From contig NZ_JAHTMW010000004.1 in the NCBI RefSeq assembly GCF_026236535.1, forward strand, positions 310,001-374,000: a stretch of 64,000 bases of DNA. The letters run 5' to 3'. Each line of letters starts with the position of its first letter. Positions within the stretch are counted from its first letter, which is position 1. The notes under the pieces were generated by a model. It saw only the letters and a list, made by a program, of their open reading frames with translations. It was not told the origin of the DNA and did not search any database. A program made the position numbers and the translations under genes. Below, piece by piece: positions 34,717 through 42,742 of this stretch. Origin of the DNA: Streptomyces sp. SKN60 (GTDB lineage: Bacteria; Actinomycetota; Actinomycetes; Streptomycetales; Streptomycetaceae).

Positions 34717-34758
34717 GGTGTCCTTCGGGTGAGGAACGGGGAGGGAGGGAGGGAGCGT

Positions 34759-36087
34759 TCAGGGGGCCGTGGGGCCGGTCCAGTCGGCGGGGACGTGGGC
34801 GAGCCGGACCCGCTGGGGGTGGTCGCCGACCTGGACGGAGGCGACCCGCCGCCCGGTCGTGAAGTCGATGGCGCTGACCCGGTCGGCGCCGCTCTCGGAG
34901 ACCACGCAGGAGCGGCCGTCGCCGCTGACGGTGGCCCAGTAGGGCTTGGCGGTCTCGACCAGCGGGCCCTCCTGGAGGGTGGCGCGGTCGACGACGGTCG
35001 TGTAGTCGTCCATGGTCCCGGCGACGCACAGCTTGGTGCCGTCGGGGCTCATCGACAGGCCGTGGTGGCGGGAGTCGTTGACCCAGGTGGTGCGGTCGGG
35101 GTTCAGGTCCGGGTTGCCGGGCAGGTTCTTCAGGCGCGTGACGCGGTCGGTGGCGACGTCGTATTCGAGGAAGCCGTTGAAGAAGGACACCTGGAAGTAG
35201 ATCTTCTTCTCGTCGGGGGTGAAGACGAGCGGGCGCACGGCGTCGGAGAGGTCGCCGCGGCCGAAGGCGTCGAGTCGTTCGCGCATGTCGATGACGCGCA
35301 CGGTCTGGAAGGTGTTCGCGTCCACGACGGTGATCCTGCGGTCGCCCTTGGTCCAGTCGAGCCAGGGCGCGTCGAGCGCGGTGGTGACCTCGCCGATGGA
35401 CATGTTCCACAGCAGTCCGTCGGAGGTGAAGACGTTCTCGTGGGGCTTGTCGCCGGTCTTGAAGGAGCCGACCTGGCGGCCGGTGACGATGTCGAGGACG
35501 TGCACCGTGTTGGCGGTGGAGGCGGAGACCGCGACCCGGGTGCCGTCGGGCGAGACGGCCATGTGGTCGGAGCGGTAACCGGCCACCGGGAACCGCCAGT
35601 TGATCCGCCCGGTGCGCAGGTCGACGGAGACGACGTCGGCGAAGCTGGGCCGGGAGACCACCATGGCGGAGCCGTCGGGGGTGGCGTACATGTCGTCGAC
35701 GAACTGGTCGTGGCCCTCGCCCGGCCCGCTGCGCACGCCGAGGAAGAAGGCCAGCTTGATCGGGTCGAGGTAGATCTCCCGCATCCGCTCCTCGCGGTCG
35801 GGGATGACGTTCACCCGGCCGATCCGGCGCAACTCGCCCGCGGACTCGATGACATCGGCGGTGCCGTCCCAGTTGTTGCCGACGAACATCACCTCGCGCA
35901 GCAGTCCGTCGGCGGTGGTACGGGCGGGGGCGGGCGCCGCGGCGGCCGGGGAGGCGACGACGCCGGAGCCGGCGACGGCGGCGAGCAGCGCGAGCGCGGC
36001 GGCGAGGGAGCCGACGGGGCGCCGGCGGACCCGGCCGCGCGGGGACCCGGGGCGGGGGCGGGGACGAGGCTCACGGGGTGAGGGCAT
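34759..36087 (-). CDS. Secreted YncE-like beta-propeller protein
   Basis: 442 residues from ATG 36087 (AGAAGGA six bases upstream). A long twin-Arg-containing, Arg/Pro-rich N-terminus and hydrophobic core (RRRPVGSLAAALALLAAVAG) form the secretion signal. Repeated propeller blades follow, with AVSPDGTRVAVSAS, FTPDEKKIYFQ, SMSPDGTKLCVAG and VSGDGRSCVVSESG. Such WD40/YVTN-type proteins act as extracellular binding scaffolds or lactonases. No catalytic residues are assigned. It probably forms an operon with the GH5 gene 42 bases downstream. Confidence 0.82.
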   Translation of the reverse strand: MPSPREPRPRPRPGSPRGRVRRRPVGSLAAALALLAAVAGSGVVASPAAAAPAPARTTADGLLREVMFVGNNWDGTADVIESAGELRRIGRVNVIPDREERMREIYLDPIKLAFFLGVRSGPGEGHDQFVDDMYATPDGSAMVVSRPSFADVVSVDLRTGRINWRFPVAGYRSDHMAVSPDGTRVAVSASTANTVHVLDIVTGRQVGSFKTGDKPHENVFTSDGLLWNMSIGEVTTALDAPWLDWTKGDRRITVVDANTFQTVRVIDMRERLDAFGRGDLSDAVRPLVFTPDEKKIYFQVSFFNGFLEYDVATDRVTRLKNLPGNPDLNPDRTTWVNDSRHHGLSMSPDGTKLCVAGTMDDYTTVVDRATLQEGPLVETAKPYWATVSGDGRSCVVSESGADRVSAIDFTTGRRVASVQVGDHPQRVRLAHVPADWTGPTAP

Positions 36088-36119
36088 GGGGGTTCCTTCT
36101 TCCGGCTCCGGACAAGGCA

Positions 36120-36132
36120 TTACCCGCGGTAA
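36120..36132. promoter_or_regulatory. Dyad TTACC-CGC-GGTAA upstream of the propeller gene
   Basis: Perfect 5-bp arms around a 3-base centre, 33 bases before the start codon, in the 283-bp divergent gap to the histidine kinase. The rest of the gap shows no other clear element. The binding factor is unknown. Confidence 0.3.
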
Positions 36133-36370
36133 GCAGGCTGGTCCCCCCGAGGGAAGCATGGACCTGCCGCCCTCAACAAGCCCTCGGTACGGGCCTGTTA
36201 CCCCCGAGTACGACCGGTCGCCACAGCTCGCGCACACCGCCTTCACACCGTCCGCAAAACGGCTGGTAGCAGCCCTGTCGGCGGATGCCCGCTCGGGCAC
36301 AATGCGGGGCGACGGGGGCAGTCGGGCACGGTGGTATGGGAGGCACGTCTTGCCGGTGGGGTCCTTATCG

Positions 36371-37531
36371 ATGGGGTGGACACGCGCGCTGCGCCGGCCG
36401 GAGGGAGTGGGCTCGGCCCTCCAGCGGGCCCGGTCCTTCATGATGCTCACCACCCTGCTGTACCGGGCGAGCCATCTGACCGTCGGCGTGCTCGCCGTCG
36501 CCCAGCGCCGCGACGGGCACCCCGTCCCGTACCTGGGCATCGCCGCCGCCCTCGGGCTCAGCCTGCTCACCTACGGGAGCGGGCTGCGGCGCGGCTGGTT
36601 CGACCCGCGGCACGTGCGGGCCGACGTCCTGGTCACCGGCTGCGCGCTGCCCCTCGCCCTCTACGCCTGGGGCGGGGTCCGGGAGACCCCGGCGATCGGC
36701 TGGGCGATGCTGCTCGGCGGCTCGGCCAGCGCCGTCGCCGCCGTCGCGCTCCCCCGCGCCCAGGCCCTGGCCGGCCTCGGGCTGCTCGTCGCGACCCATC
36801 TCGCCGGTTACCACCTCGTCGGCGCCGGCCGGGCCGTGCTCGGCGGACACCTCAACTCGCTGCTGTCCTCGGCCGCGATGGCCTGGGTGATGTGGTGGTA
36901 CCTGCGCCGGCAGGGCCGGCTGCTCGACGAGGCCAACGCCCGGGCGCTCGCCGCCGAGGCCCAGAAGGCCCGCTACGCCGAACGGCTCGACCACCACCGC
37001 GCCCTGCACGACACCGTGCTCGCCACCCTCACCACCCTCGCGGCCGGCGGCGTCGACGCCAACGCCCCCGAGGTGCGCGAGCGCTGCGGCCGCGAGGCCG
37101 CCTATCTGCGGCGGCTCGTCCAGCAGACCGCCGAGGAGGTCCACCACCCCGGCCTGGGCGCCGCCCTGGAGGAGGCCGTCAGCTCCGTGGAGAGCCTGCG
37201 GCTGCGGGTCACCGCCCAGTACCACCGGCTCCCCGAGGTGCCGCCCGCCGTCGCCGGGGCCTTCGCCGACGCCGCCCGCGAGGCCCTGAACAACGTACGG
37301 CGGCACGCCGGCACCGGACACGCCTGGCTTACCGCGACCGGTGACACCGACGGCAGCGGGGCGGTGATCACCGTCGTCGACCGCGGCCCCGGCTTCGACC
37401 CCGAGGACCATGTGCCCGGCTTCGGGCTGCGCGGCTCGATCCACTCCCGGATGACCGAGGTCGGCGGCCGGGCCGTCGTCGACACCGCGCCCGGCGAGGG
37501 CGTACGGGTGGAGCTGCGATGGCCGGCGTGA
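36371..37531 (+). CDS. Sensor histidine kinase
   Basis: 386 residues from ATG 36371; TTG 36350 has a better ribosome site (GGGAGG six bases upstream) and would add seven residues. Five to six membrane segments span about 25-178. A dimerisation helix follows with the putative phospho-His213 in RALHDTVL. An HATPase domain with EALNNVRRHAG (N box) and DRGPGFD (G1) completes it. It is a NarL-type kinase paired with the response regulator whose gene overlaps by 13 bases. The signal is unknown. Confidence 0.9.
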   Translation: MGWTRALRRPEGVGSALQRARSFMMLTTLLYRASHLTVGVLAVAQRRDGHPVPYLGIAAALGLSLLTYGSGLRRGWFDPRHVRADVLVTGCALPLALYAWGGVRETPAIGWAMLLGGSASAVAAVALPRAQALAGLGLLVATHLAGYHLVGAGRAVLGGHLNSLLSSAAMAWVMWWYLRRQGRLLDEANARALAAEAQKARYAERLDHHRALHDTVLATLTTLAAGGVDANAPEVRERCGREAAYLRRLVQQTAEEVHHPGLGAALEEAVSSVESLRLRVTAQYHRLPEVPPAVAGAFADAAREALNNVRRHAGTGHAWLTATGDTDGSGAVITVVDRGPGFDPEDHVPGFGLRGSIHSRMTEVGGRAVVDTAPGEGVRVELRWPA

Positions 37532-38178
37532 GCGGCGTGATCAGCGTGGCCGTGGTCGACGACGACCGGATGCTGCTCGACGGCATGCGGTCCTGGCTCG
37601 GCGGCGTGCCCGGGCTCCGGGTGGTCGCCACGGCGGCCACCGTCGGCGAACTCCTGGCCGGCACACCGGGGTCGGAGGCCGGCCCGCCGTCCGACATCGT
37701 GCTGCTCGACCTGCTGCTGCGCGACGGCTCCACGCCCACCGACAACATCCGGCGGCTGGTCGCCACCGGCACCCGGGTCCTGATGATCAGCACGGTGCCC
37801 GACCGCACCCGGATCATCGAGTCCGTACGGGCCGGCGCCGACGGCTATCTGACCAAGGACAACGACCTGTCCACCCTGGTCGCCGCCGTCCAGGACATCG
37901 TGGCGGGCCACGGCTCCCACTCCCCCGAACTCGCCTTCGCCTGCGCGCACGACAGCAGCCCCTCCCGCCCCAGCCTCTCGCCGCGCGAGCGGCAGATCCT
38001 GCTCGACTACGCCTCGGGCCTGACCCTGAAGTCCGCCGCCCGGCGCGCCGGGATCACCGTGCACACCGCGAAGGACTACCTCGACCGGGTCAAGGCCAAG
38101 TACCGGCAGGCCGGCCGCCCCGCCTACACCAAGATCGACCTGGCCCGGCGGGTCCGCGAGGACAGTCTCGAGGCCTGA
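37519..38178 (+). CDS. LuxR/NarL-type response regulator
   Basis: 219 residues. The receiver domain has the acidic pocket DDD at 14-16, phospho-Asp64 in VLLDLLL and the conserved Lys in YLTKDND. The C-terminal helix-turn-helix (about 150-205) includes LSPRERQILLDYASGLTLKSAARRAGIT. Partner of the kinase upstream. It lies beside the lanthipeptide locus, as RamR does in ram clusters, but no direct link is shown. Confidence 0.92.
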   Translation: MAGVSGVISVAVVDDDRMLLDGMRSWLGGVPGLRVVATAATVGELLAGTPGSEAGPPSDIVLLDLLLRDGSTPTDNIRRLVATGTRVLMISTVPDRTRIIESVRAGADGYLTKDNDLSTLVAAVQDIVAGHGSHSPELAFACAHDSSPSRPSLSPRERQILLDYASGLTLKSAARRAGITVHTAKDYLDRVKAKYRQAGRPAYTKIDLARRVREDSLEA

Positions 38179-38207
38179 CCTCCGCGACGGGGACAGTCTC
38201 CCCGCCG

Positions 38208-38256
38208 GGTGCCCCCGGCACGCAAGCCCCCCAAACGGACGGCTGCAGGGGGCACC
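38208..38256. promoter_or_regulatory. Inverted repeat upstream of the LAL regulator
   Basis: GGTGCCCCC (38208-38216) and GGGGGCACC (38248-38256) are perfect inverted arms about 31 bases apart, 64 bases before the LAL start. A direct repeat GGACAGTCTC (38160-38169 and 38191-38200) precedes them at a 31-base period. They may be regulator sites or an mRNA leader fold. Confidence 0.35.
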
Positions 38257-38319
38257 CCCGTCCTTCCTATCGTCGTCCCCGGCACGCGCCGCCGGGCGGG
38301 GCCGGAGGGGAAGGCGCAG

Positions 38320-41184
38320 ATGACGGAGCCGTACGCCTGTACCGATCCGGGACCCGGCGGACTCGTGGGCCGGGGCGACCGGATGAGCCGGGTCGCCGCG
38401 GCCCTCGGGGACGCCCGTTCGGGACGGGGCGCGGTGGTGGTCGTCAGCGGTGAACCGGGCGTGGGGAAGACCCGGTTCGCCGGCTCGGCCGTCGCCGCGG
38501 CGCGGGCCGCGGGGATGGGCGCGGCCCACGGCAGGACGGGGACCGTGGGCCCGGCCGTCCCCTACCGGCCGCTGGCCGAGGCGCTGCTGGCACTGGCGAG
38601 GACCGAGGGACTGCCCGCACCGGGGGGAACGGGCGGCCACCGGCGGGTCCTGGCCCGGCTCCTCGGGGGGAGGAGCGGCGTGCCGCCCCTGGCGGCGGCC
38701 GAGGCGGTCCTCCGCACCGTCGCCTCGGCCGCCGGACGGCGGGGGTTCCTGCTCGTGCTCGACGATCTGCACGAGGCCGATCCGGGAACCCTCGCCGTCG
38801 TCGACTACCTCCTCGACCAGCTGCCGTCGGTGCCGGTGGTGCTGCTCGCCACCGTCTCCCCCGGCCCGGGCCCGGCGAACGCCCTCGCCGCCGGCGCCCA
38901 CCACCGTCTCGACCTGCCGCCGCTCGGCCCGCAGGACGTCCGGCGCCTGGCCGCGGCCGAGTACGGCAGGACGCCGCTGCCGGCTGAGCTGCTGCGCCGG
39001 GTGCGCGACGAGTCCGCCGGACTTCCCTTTCTCGTACGGGAGTTGGTACGCGAGTACGGGCGGGAGGGCGGCCCCGCGGACGTGCCGGAGGCGGTCGCGG
39101 CGAATGTGCGGCGGCGGGCCGAGCGGTTGGGGCCGGGTGCGGTGCGACTCCTCGCTGTGGCCGCCCTGTTCGGGGAGCGGTGCGCGGTGTACGAGGTGGC
39201 GCGCGCGGCAGGCGTCGAGGAGGCACGGGCGGGCGCGCTGCTGCGGGCGGCGGCCGACGCGCATCTGCTGGCGCCCGATCCGGACGATCCCGCGGCCTAC
39301 GTCTTCCGGCATCCCCTGGCCGCCCGGGCCCTCGCCGCCGTCCTTCCCCCGGCCGACCGGGTCCGGGCCGCCCGGTGCGCCGCGCTCGCCGTGGCGGAGC
39401 TGCACCCGGGGCTGCCGGGCCCGTGGTGTGCCCGGGCCGCGGCGCTGCACGCGAGCGCGGGCGACCCGGCGGAGGCGCTGCGGCGGTATGTGGAGGGGGC
39501 GCGGCGGGCCGGTGCCGAGGGGGCTCCGGAGCAGGCGCTGACGCTGCTCACCACCGCGCGCGGGCTGCTGTCCCCGGCGGTTCCGGCGGAGCTGCGGGCG
39601 GAGGTGTGGGAGGGGCTGCTGGACGCGGTCCTGCTGACCGGGCGGCTGGACGCCCTCCCCGGGGAGGCCCTGGAGCTGCCGGCCGACGGGCCCGGGCTCG
39701 CGGCGGCCCGCCGGGCCGGTCTGCACGCGCGGATCGCGCAGGTGCACGCGCTGGCCGGGCGGCCCGAGGAGGCGCTGCGGCGCCTGGATCTGGCGCGCTG
39801 GACGCTGGGTGAGGCGGGCGGCGACCACGGGGCCACCGCCCTGGTCGAGCTGGCCGCGGCGCGGGTCGAGCCGGGCCGGCTCGCGCCCGAGCGGCTTCGC
39901 ACCGCCACGGGGGCGGCCCGCCGGGCGGTCGACGCCGCGCATGCCGCGGGCCTGCCCGGGGCCACCGGGTGGGCGCTGCTCGCGCTCGGGCGGCTCACCC
40001 AGGACCAGGACGGGCAGGGCGCGGCGGAACGGTTCGCCAGGGCGCGGGCGCTTGCCGCGCTCACGCCGGGCGACGGGGCGCTGCGGATCGCCGCCGACGG
40101 GTGTCTGGCGCGGCTCGCGATGCGGCGGGACGGGCTCACGGCGGCCGTGGAGGAGACCCGGCGGGCGGCCGAGCGGGCGGGGCTCGCGCCGCAGGCGCAC
40201 GAGACGGGGTTCGCGCTCGCGCTCGACGGGGTGCGGCGCGGGGCGTTCGGGGCGGCCGGGGAGCTGATCCGGGACGGGGAGGAGGACGCGGCGCGCCGGG
40301 GCATGGGGCGGGCGGTGGCGTTGTGGCGGCTCGCCGAGGCGGTGCGGGTCGCGCACCGGGGGCGGCGGGACGAGCTGCGGGAGGCCCTCGCACGGCTCGC
40401 GCCGGTGGCGGACGCGGCGCCGGGGCTTCGGGCGATGGAGTTCGGGCTCGCGCGGGGGTTCTGCTCGCTCCTGGAGGAGGACCACGAGGCGGCCGAGCGG
40501 GAGTTCGCGCAGGCCCTCGCGTACGACGCGGAGAATCCGGCGACGGGTGACTTCGGCCGGCACGGGGTGGCGCTGCTGTGCGGTGTGCTCGCGGGGCGGG
40601 CCGGGCGGCGGCACCACGACCGGGCGCTCGCGGCGGGGGCCGCGGCGGCCCGCTGGAACCGGCCGTTCGCGGGGCTCGCCGACGCGGTGCTGCTCGGCCG
40701 TGAGGGGCGGGCGGCGGAGGCGACGGCGGCGGCCGGGGCGGCGCTGGCCGCCGCGGCGCCCTATCCGCTGGCGGGCCGGCTGGGGATGCGGCTGGTGGCG
40801 GCCGCCGCGTACGAGGACGGCTGGGGCGCCCCGGCCGACTGGGCGCGCGAGGCGGAGGAGTTCTTCCACGCCGCCGCCCTGCCGGCCGTGGCCGGTGCCT
40901 GCCGCGGACTGCTGCGCGCCATGGGCGCCCCGGTGCGGCAGCGCCGCTCCGGCACCGACCGGGTGCCCGCGCCGCTGCGCCGGTGCGGGATCACGGTGCG
41001 GGAGTTCGAGGTGGCGCGGCTGCTCGCGGAGCGCTTCGGCAACCGTGACATCGCGGGCCGGCTGCACATCTCGCCGCGCACGGTGGAGAAGCATGTGTCG
41101 AGCCTCCTGCAGAAGACGGGGCACCCGAACCGGGCGGCGTTCGCGTCGGCCGCCCGGGATCTGGTGACGGGTTCGGCGCCGTAG
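38320..41184 (+). CDS. Large LuxR-family (LAL) ATP-binding regulator
   Basis: 954 residues from ATG 38320 (GGGGAAGG five bases upstream). The N-terminal STAND/AAA NTPase has Walker A GEPGVGKT at 44-51 and Walker B-like LLVLDDLHEAD. A long Ala/Leu/Arg-rich TPR-like region follows. The C-terminal LuxR helix-turn-helix (about 885-950) has RDIAGRLHISPRTVEKHVSSLLQKTG. LALs are typical pathway activators of natural product clusters, so it is a candidate activator of the adjacent lanthipeptide genes. Confidence 0.92.
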   Translation: MTEPYACTDPGPGGLVGRGDRMSRVAAALGDARSGRGAVVVVSGEPGVGKTRFAGSAVAAARAAGMGAAHGRTGTVGPAVPYRPLAEALLALARTEGLPAPGGTGGHRRVLARLLGGRSGVPPLAAAEAVLRTVASAAGRRGFLLVLDDLHEADPGTLAVVDYLLDQLPSVPVVLLATVSPGPGPANALAAGAHHRLDLPPLGPQDVRRLAAAEYGRTPLPAELLRRVRDESAGLPFLVRELVREYGREGGPADVPEAVAANVRRRAERLGPGAVRLLAVAALFGERCAVYEVARAAGVEEARAGALLRAAADAHLLAPDPDDPAAYVFRHPLAARALAAVLPPADRVRAARCAALAVAELHPGLPGPWCARAAALHASAGDPAEALRRYVEGARRAGAEGAPEQALTLLTTARGLLSPAVPAELRAEVWEGLLDAVLLTGRLDALPGEALELPADGPGLAAARRAGLHARIAQVHALAGRPEEALRRLDLARWTLGEAGGDHGATALVELAAARVEPGRLAPERLRTATGAARRAVDAAHAAGLPGATGWALLALGRLTQDQDGQGAAERFARARALAALTPGDGALRIAADGCLARLAMRRDGLTAAVEETRRAAERAGLAPQAHETGFALALDGVRRGAFGAAGELIRDGEEDAARRGMGRAVALWRLAEAVRVAHRGRRDELREALARLAPVADAAPGLRAMEFGLARGFCSLLEEDHEAAEREFAQALAYDAENPATGDFGRHGVALLCGVLAGRAGRRHHDRALAAGAAAARWNRPFAGLADAVLLGREGRAAEATAAAGAALAAAAPYPLAGRLGMRLVAAAAYEDGWGAPADWAREAEEFFHAAALPAVAGACRGLLRAMGAPVRQRRSGTDRVPAPLRRCGITVREFEVARLLAERFGNRDIAGRLHISPRTVEKHVSSLLQKTGHPNRAAFASAARDLVTGSAP

Positions 41185-41191
41185 GCCGTGT

Positions 41192-41207
41192 CACCCCCTA
41201 GGGGGTG
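41192..41207. terminator. 16-bp perfect palindrome between convergent stops
   Basis: CACCCCCTAGGGGGTG has no internal spacer and overlaps the ABC exporter stop codon. It may act as a weak two-way terminator or a protein site. Confidence 0.4.
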
Positions 41208-42742
41208 GGCGTGCCCGCCCTCGCCGGTGCCCCGGCCCGTACGACCCGGTCGAAGGTGTCGTCCAGGGCCTCGTCCCCGTGGTGGACGACCAGGAGGGCG
41301 CGGCCCGCGGTGCGGTCGTGGAGGAGCTGGAGGGCACGGGCGCGGCTGCGGTCGTCGAGGTTGGCGAAGGGTTCGTCGGCGAGGTAGGCGTCGGCGTCCT
41401 CGGAGAGCAGGGCGCCGATGCCGGCGCGCTGGCGCTGGCCCGAGGAGAGGTCGGCGGGGAGCCGGTCGGCGAGTTCGTCGAGGTCGAGGGCGGTGCGCAG
41501 GGCGGGGTCGGTGACGAGGGCGCGTACGGGCAGCGGGGGCAGGTCGACGGGGGCGGTGAGGGCGGCGACCCGGGCCGGCCGGGTGACGTGGCCGGTGTCG
41601 GCGGCGAGGGTGCCGGCGACGACCTGCAGCAGGGTGGTCTTGCCGCAGCCGTTGGCGCCGCGGAGCAGCACGTGCTCGCCGGGCCGCTGGACGAGTTCGG
41701 GCAGGGCCAGTTCGGCCGGGCGCTCGTCCCCTTCCCCGTACCGGATGCGGGCGTCGTGCACCCGGATCAGCGGGCTCTCCTCGGGCAGCGGGCCGGCGGG
41801 GGCCTCGCGGAGGGCCTCGATGCGAAGCAGGACGGCGGTGCTGCGGCGGGTCTGCGGGATCATGTTGACGAGGTCGAAGATGCCGGTGACGGCCCGCCAG
41901 AGGGAGTTGACGAAGGCGAGGAAGCTGCCGAAGGTCATCCGGCCGGAGAGCACGAAGAACGCGCCGATGACCATGGACGCGGTGTCCGAGAGGTTCATCA
42001 CCAGGTCGCTGAGCGTGCGTTGACGCTGTGTCAGACGGTGGTTGGTGTACGTGATGCCGAGGAAGCCGCCGAGCGCCTCGCGGTTGGCGGCGCGGGTGCC
42101 CGGCAGCAGGGCGGGCAGTCCGCGCAGGGCGTGGAAGGCGGCGAGGGTGCGGGTGAGGACGTGGACGTAGGTCGCCTCGGCCTCGCGTTCGGCGTCGGTG
42201 TTCTCGGCGATGCGCTTGGCGAGCCGGTTGCTGGCGAGGACCAGCGGGGGCACGATCACCAGGAGGATGAGGCTGGCCTGCCAGGAGAGGTAGAGCAGGA
42301 CGCCGAGGAAGACGGTGGAGGCGACGGCCTGGCGGGCGATGCGGAGCGCGACGTCGACGGCCGGCAGGACGCCCTCGCGCACGTCGTTGTGGATGCGGCT
42401 GACGTACGAGGCGCTGCCGGGCCCGGCGAGCCTGCGGCCCTCCAGCTTGAGGGTGCGGGCGAGGAGTTCGGTCTCCAGGGCGAGCACGTAGGCGTTCTCG
42501 AAGCGCTTGCGCCACAGCGTGGTGCCGTAGCCGGCGAGGTTGAGGGTGAGGCCGAGGAGCAGATAGCAGCCGCCGAGGAACAGGAAGCGGCGGAAGTCGG
42601 CGGCGAGGATGGCCTGGTCGAAGAGGGCCTTGAGGAGCAGCGGGTGCAGCAGGGCCTCGGCGCCGCCGGTCAGCGCCTCGGCGGCGAGGAGGGCGGTGAA
42701 GGGGCCGCGGTGTCCGCGCAGGGTGTGCCAGAGCTGGTTCAC
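41198..42742 (-). CDS. lanT: Lanthipeptide ABC exporter, fused permease and ATPase
   Basis: 514 residues, shorter than the usual 580-600. The membrane domain (about 15-300) has six segments. The ATPase has Walker A GANGCGKTT from residue 362, signature LSSGQRQR, Walker B AYLADEPFANLD and switch His in VVHHGDE. The expected Q-loop Gln is missing (VAALTAPVDLPPL), and there is no N-terminal C39 peptidase, so leader removal needs another protease. ATG 42742 overlaps the LanKC stop by four bases. Confidence 0.87.
   Translation of the reverse strand: MNQLWHTLRGHRGPFTALLAAEALTGGAEALLHPLLLKALFDQAILAADFRRFLFLGGCYLLLGLTLNLAGYGTTLWRKRFENAYVLALETELLARTLKLEGRRLAGPGSASYVSRIHNDVREGVLPAVDVALRIARQAVASTVFLGVLLYLSWQASLILLVIVPPLVLASNRLAKRIAENTDAEREAEATYVHVLTRTLAAFHALRGLPALLPGTRAANREALGGFLGITYTNHRLTQRQRTLSDLVMNLSDTASMVIGAFFVLSGRMTFGSFLAFVNSLWRAVTGIFDLVNMIPQTRRSTAVLLRIEALREAPAGPLPEESPLIRVHDARIRYGEGDERPAELALPELVQRPGEHVLLRGANGCGKTTLLQVVAGTLAADTGHVTRPARVAALTAPVDLPPLPVRALVTDPALRTALDLDELADRLPADLSSGQRQRAGIGALLSEDADAYLADEPFANLDDRSRARALQLLHDRTAGRALLVVHHGDEALDDTFDRVVRAGAPARAGTPTP

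Noticed and set aside
32773..36081. A 1102-residue plus-strand frame
   Set aside because: Antisense of the GH5 and beta-propeller genes; composition is that of a shadow frame.
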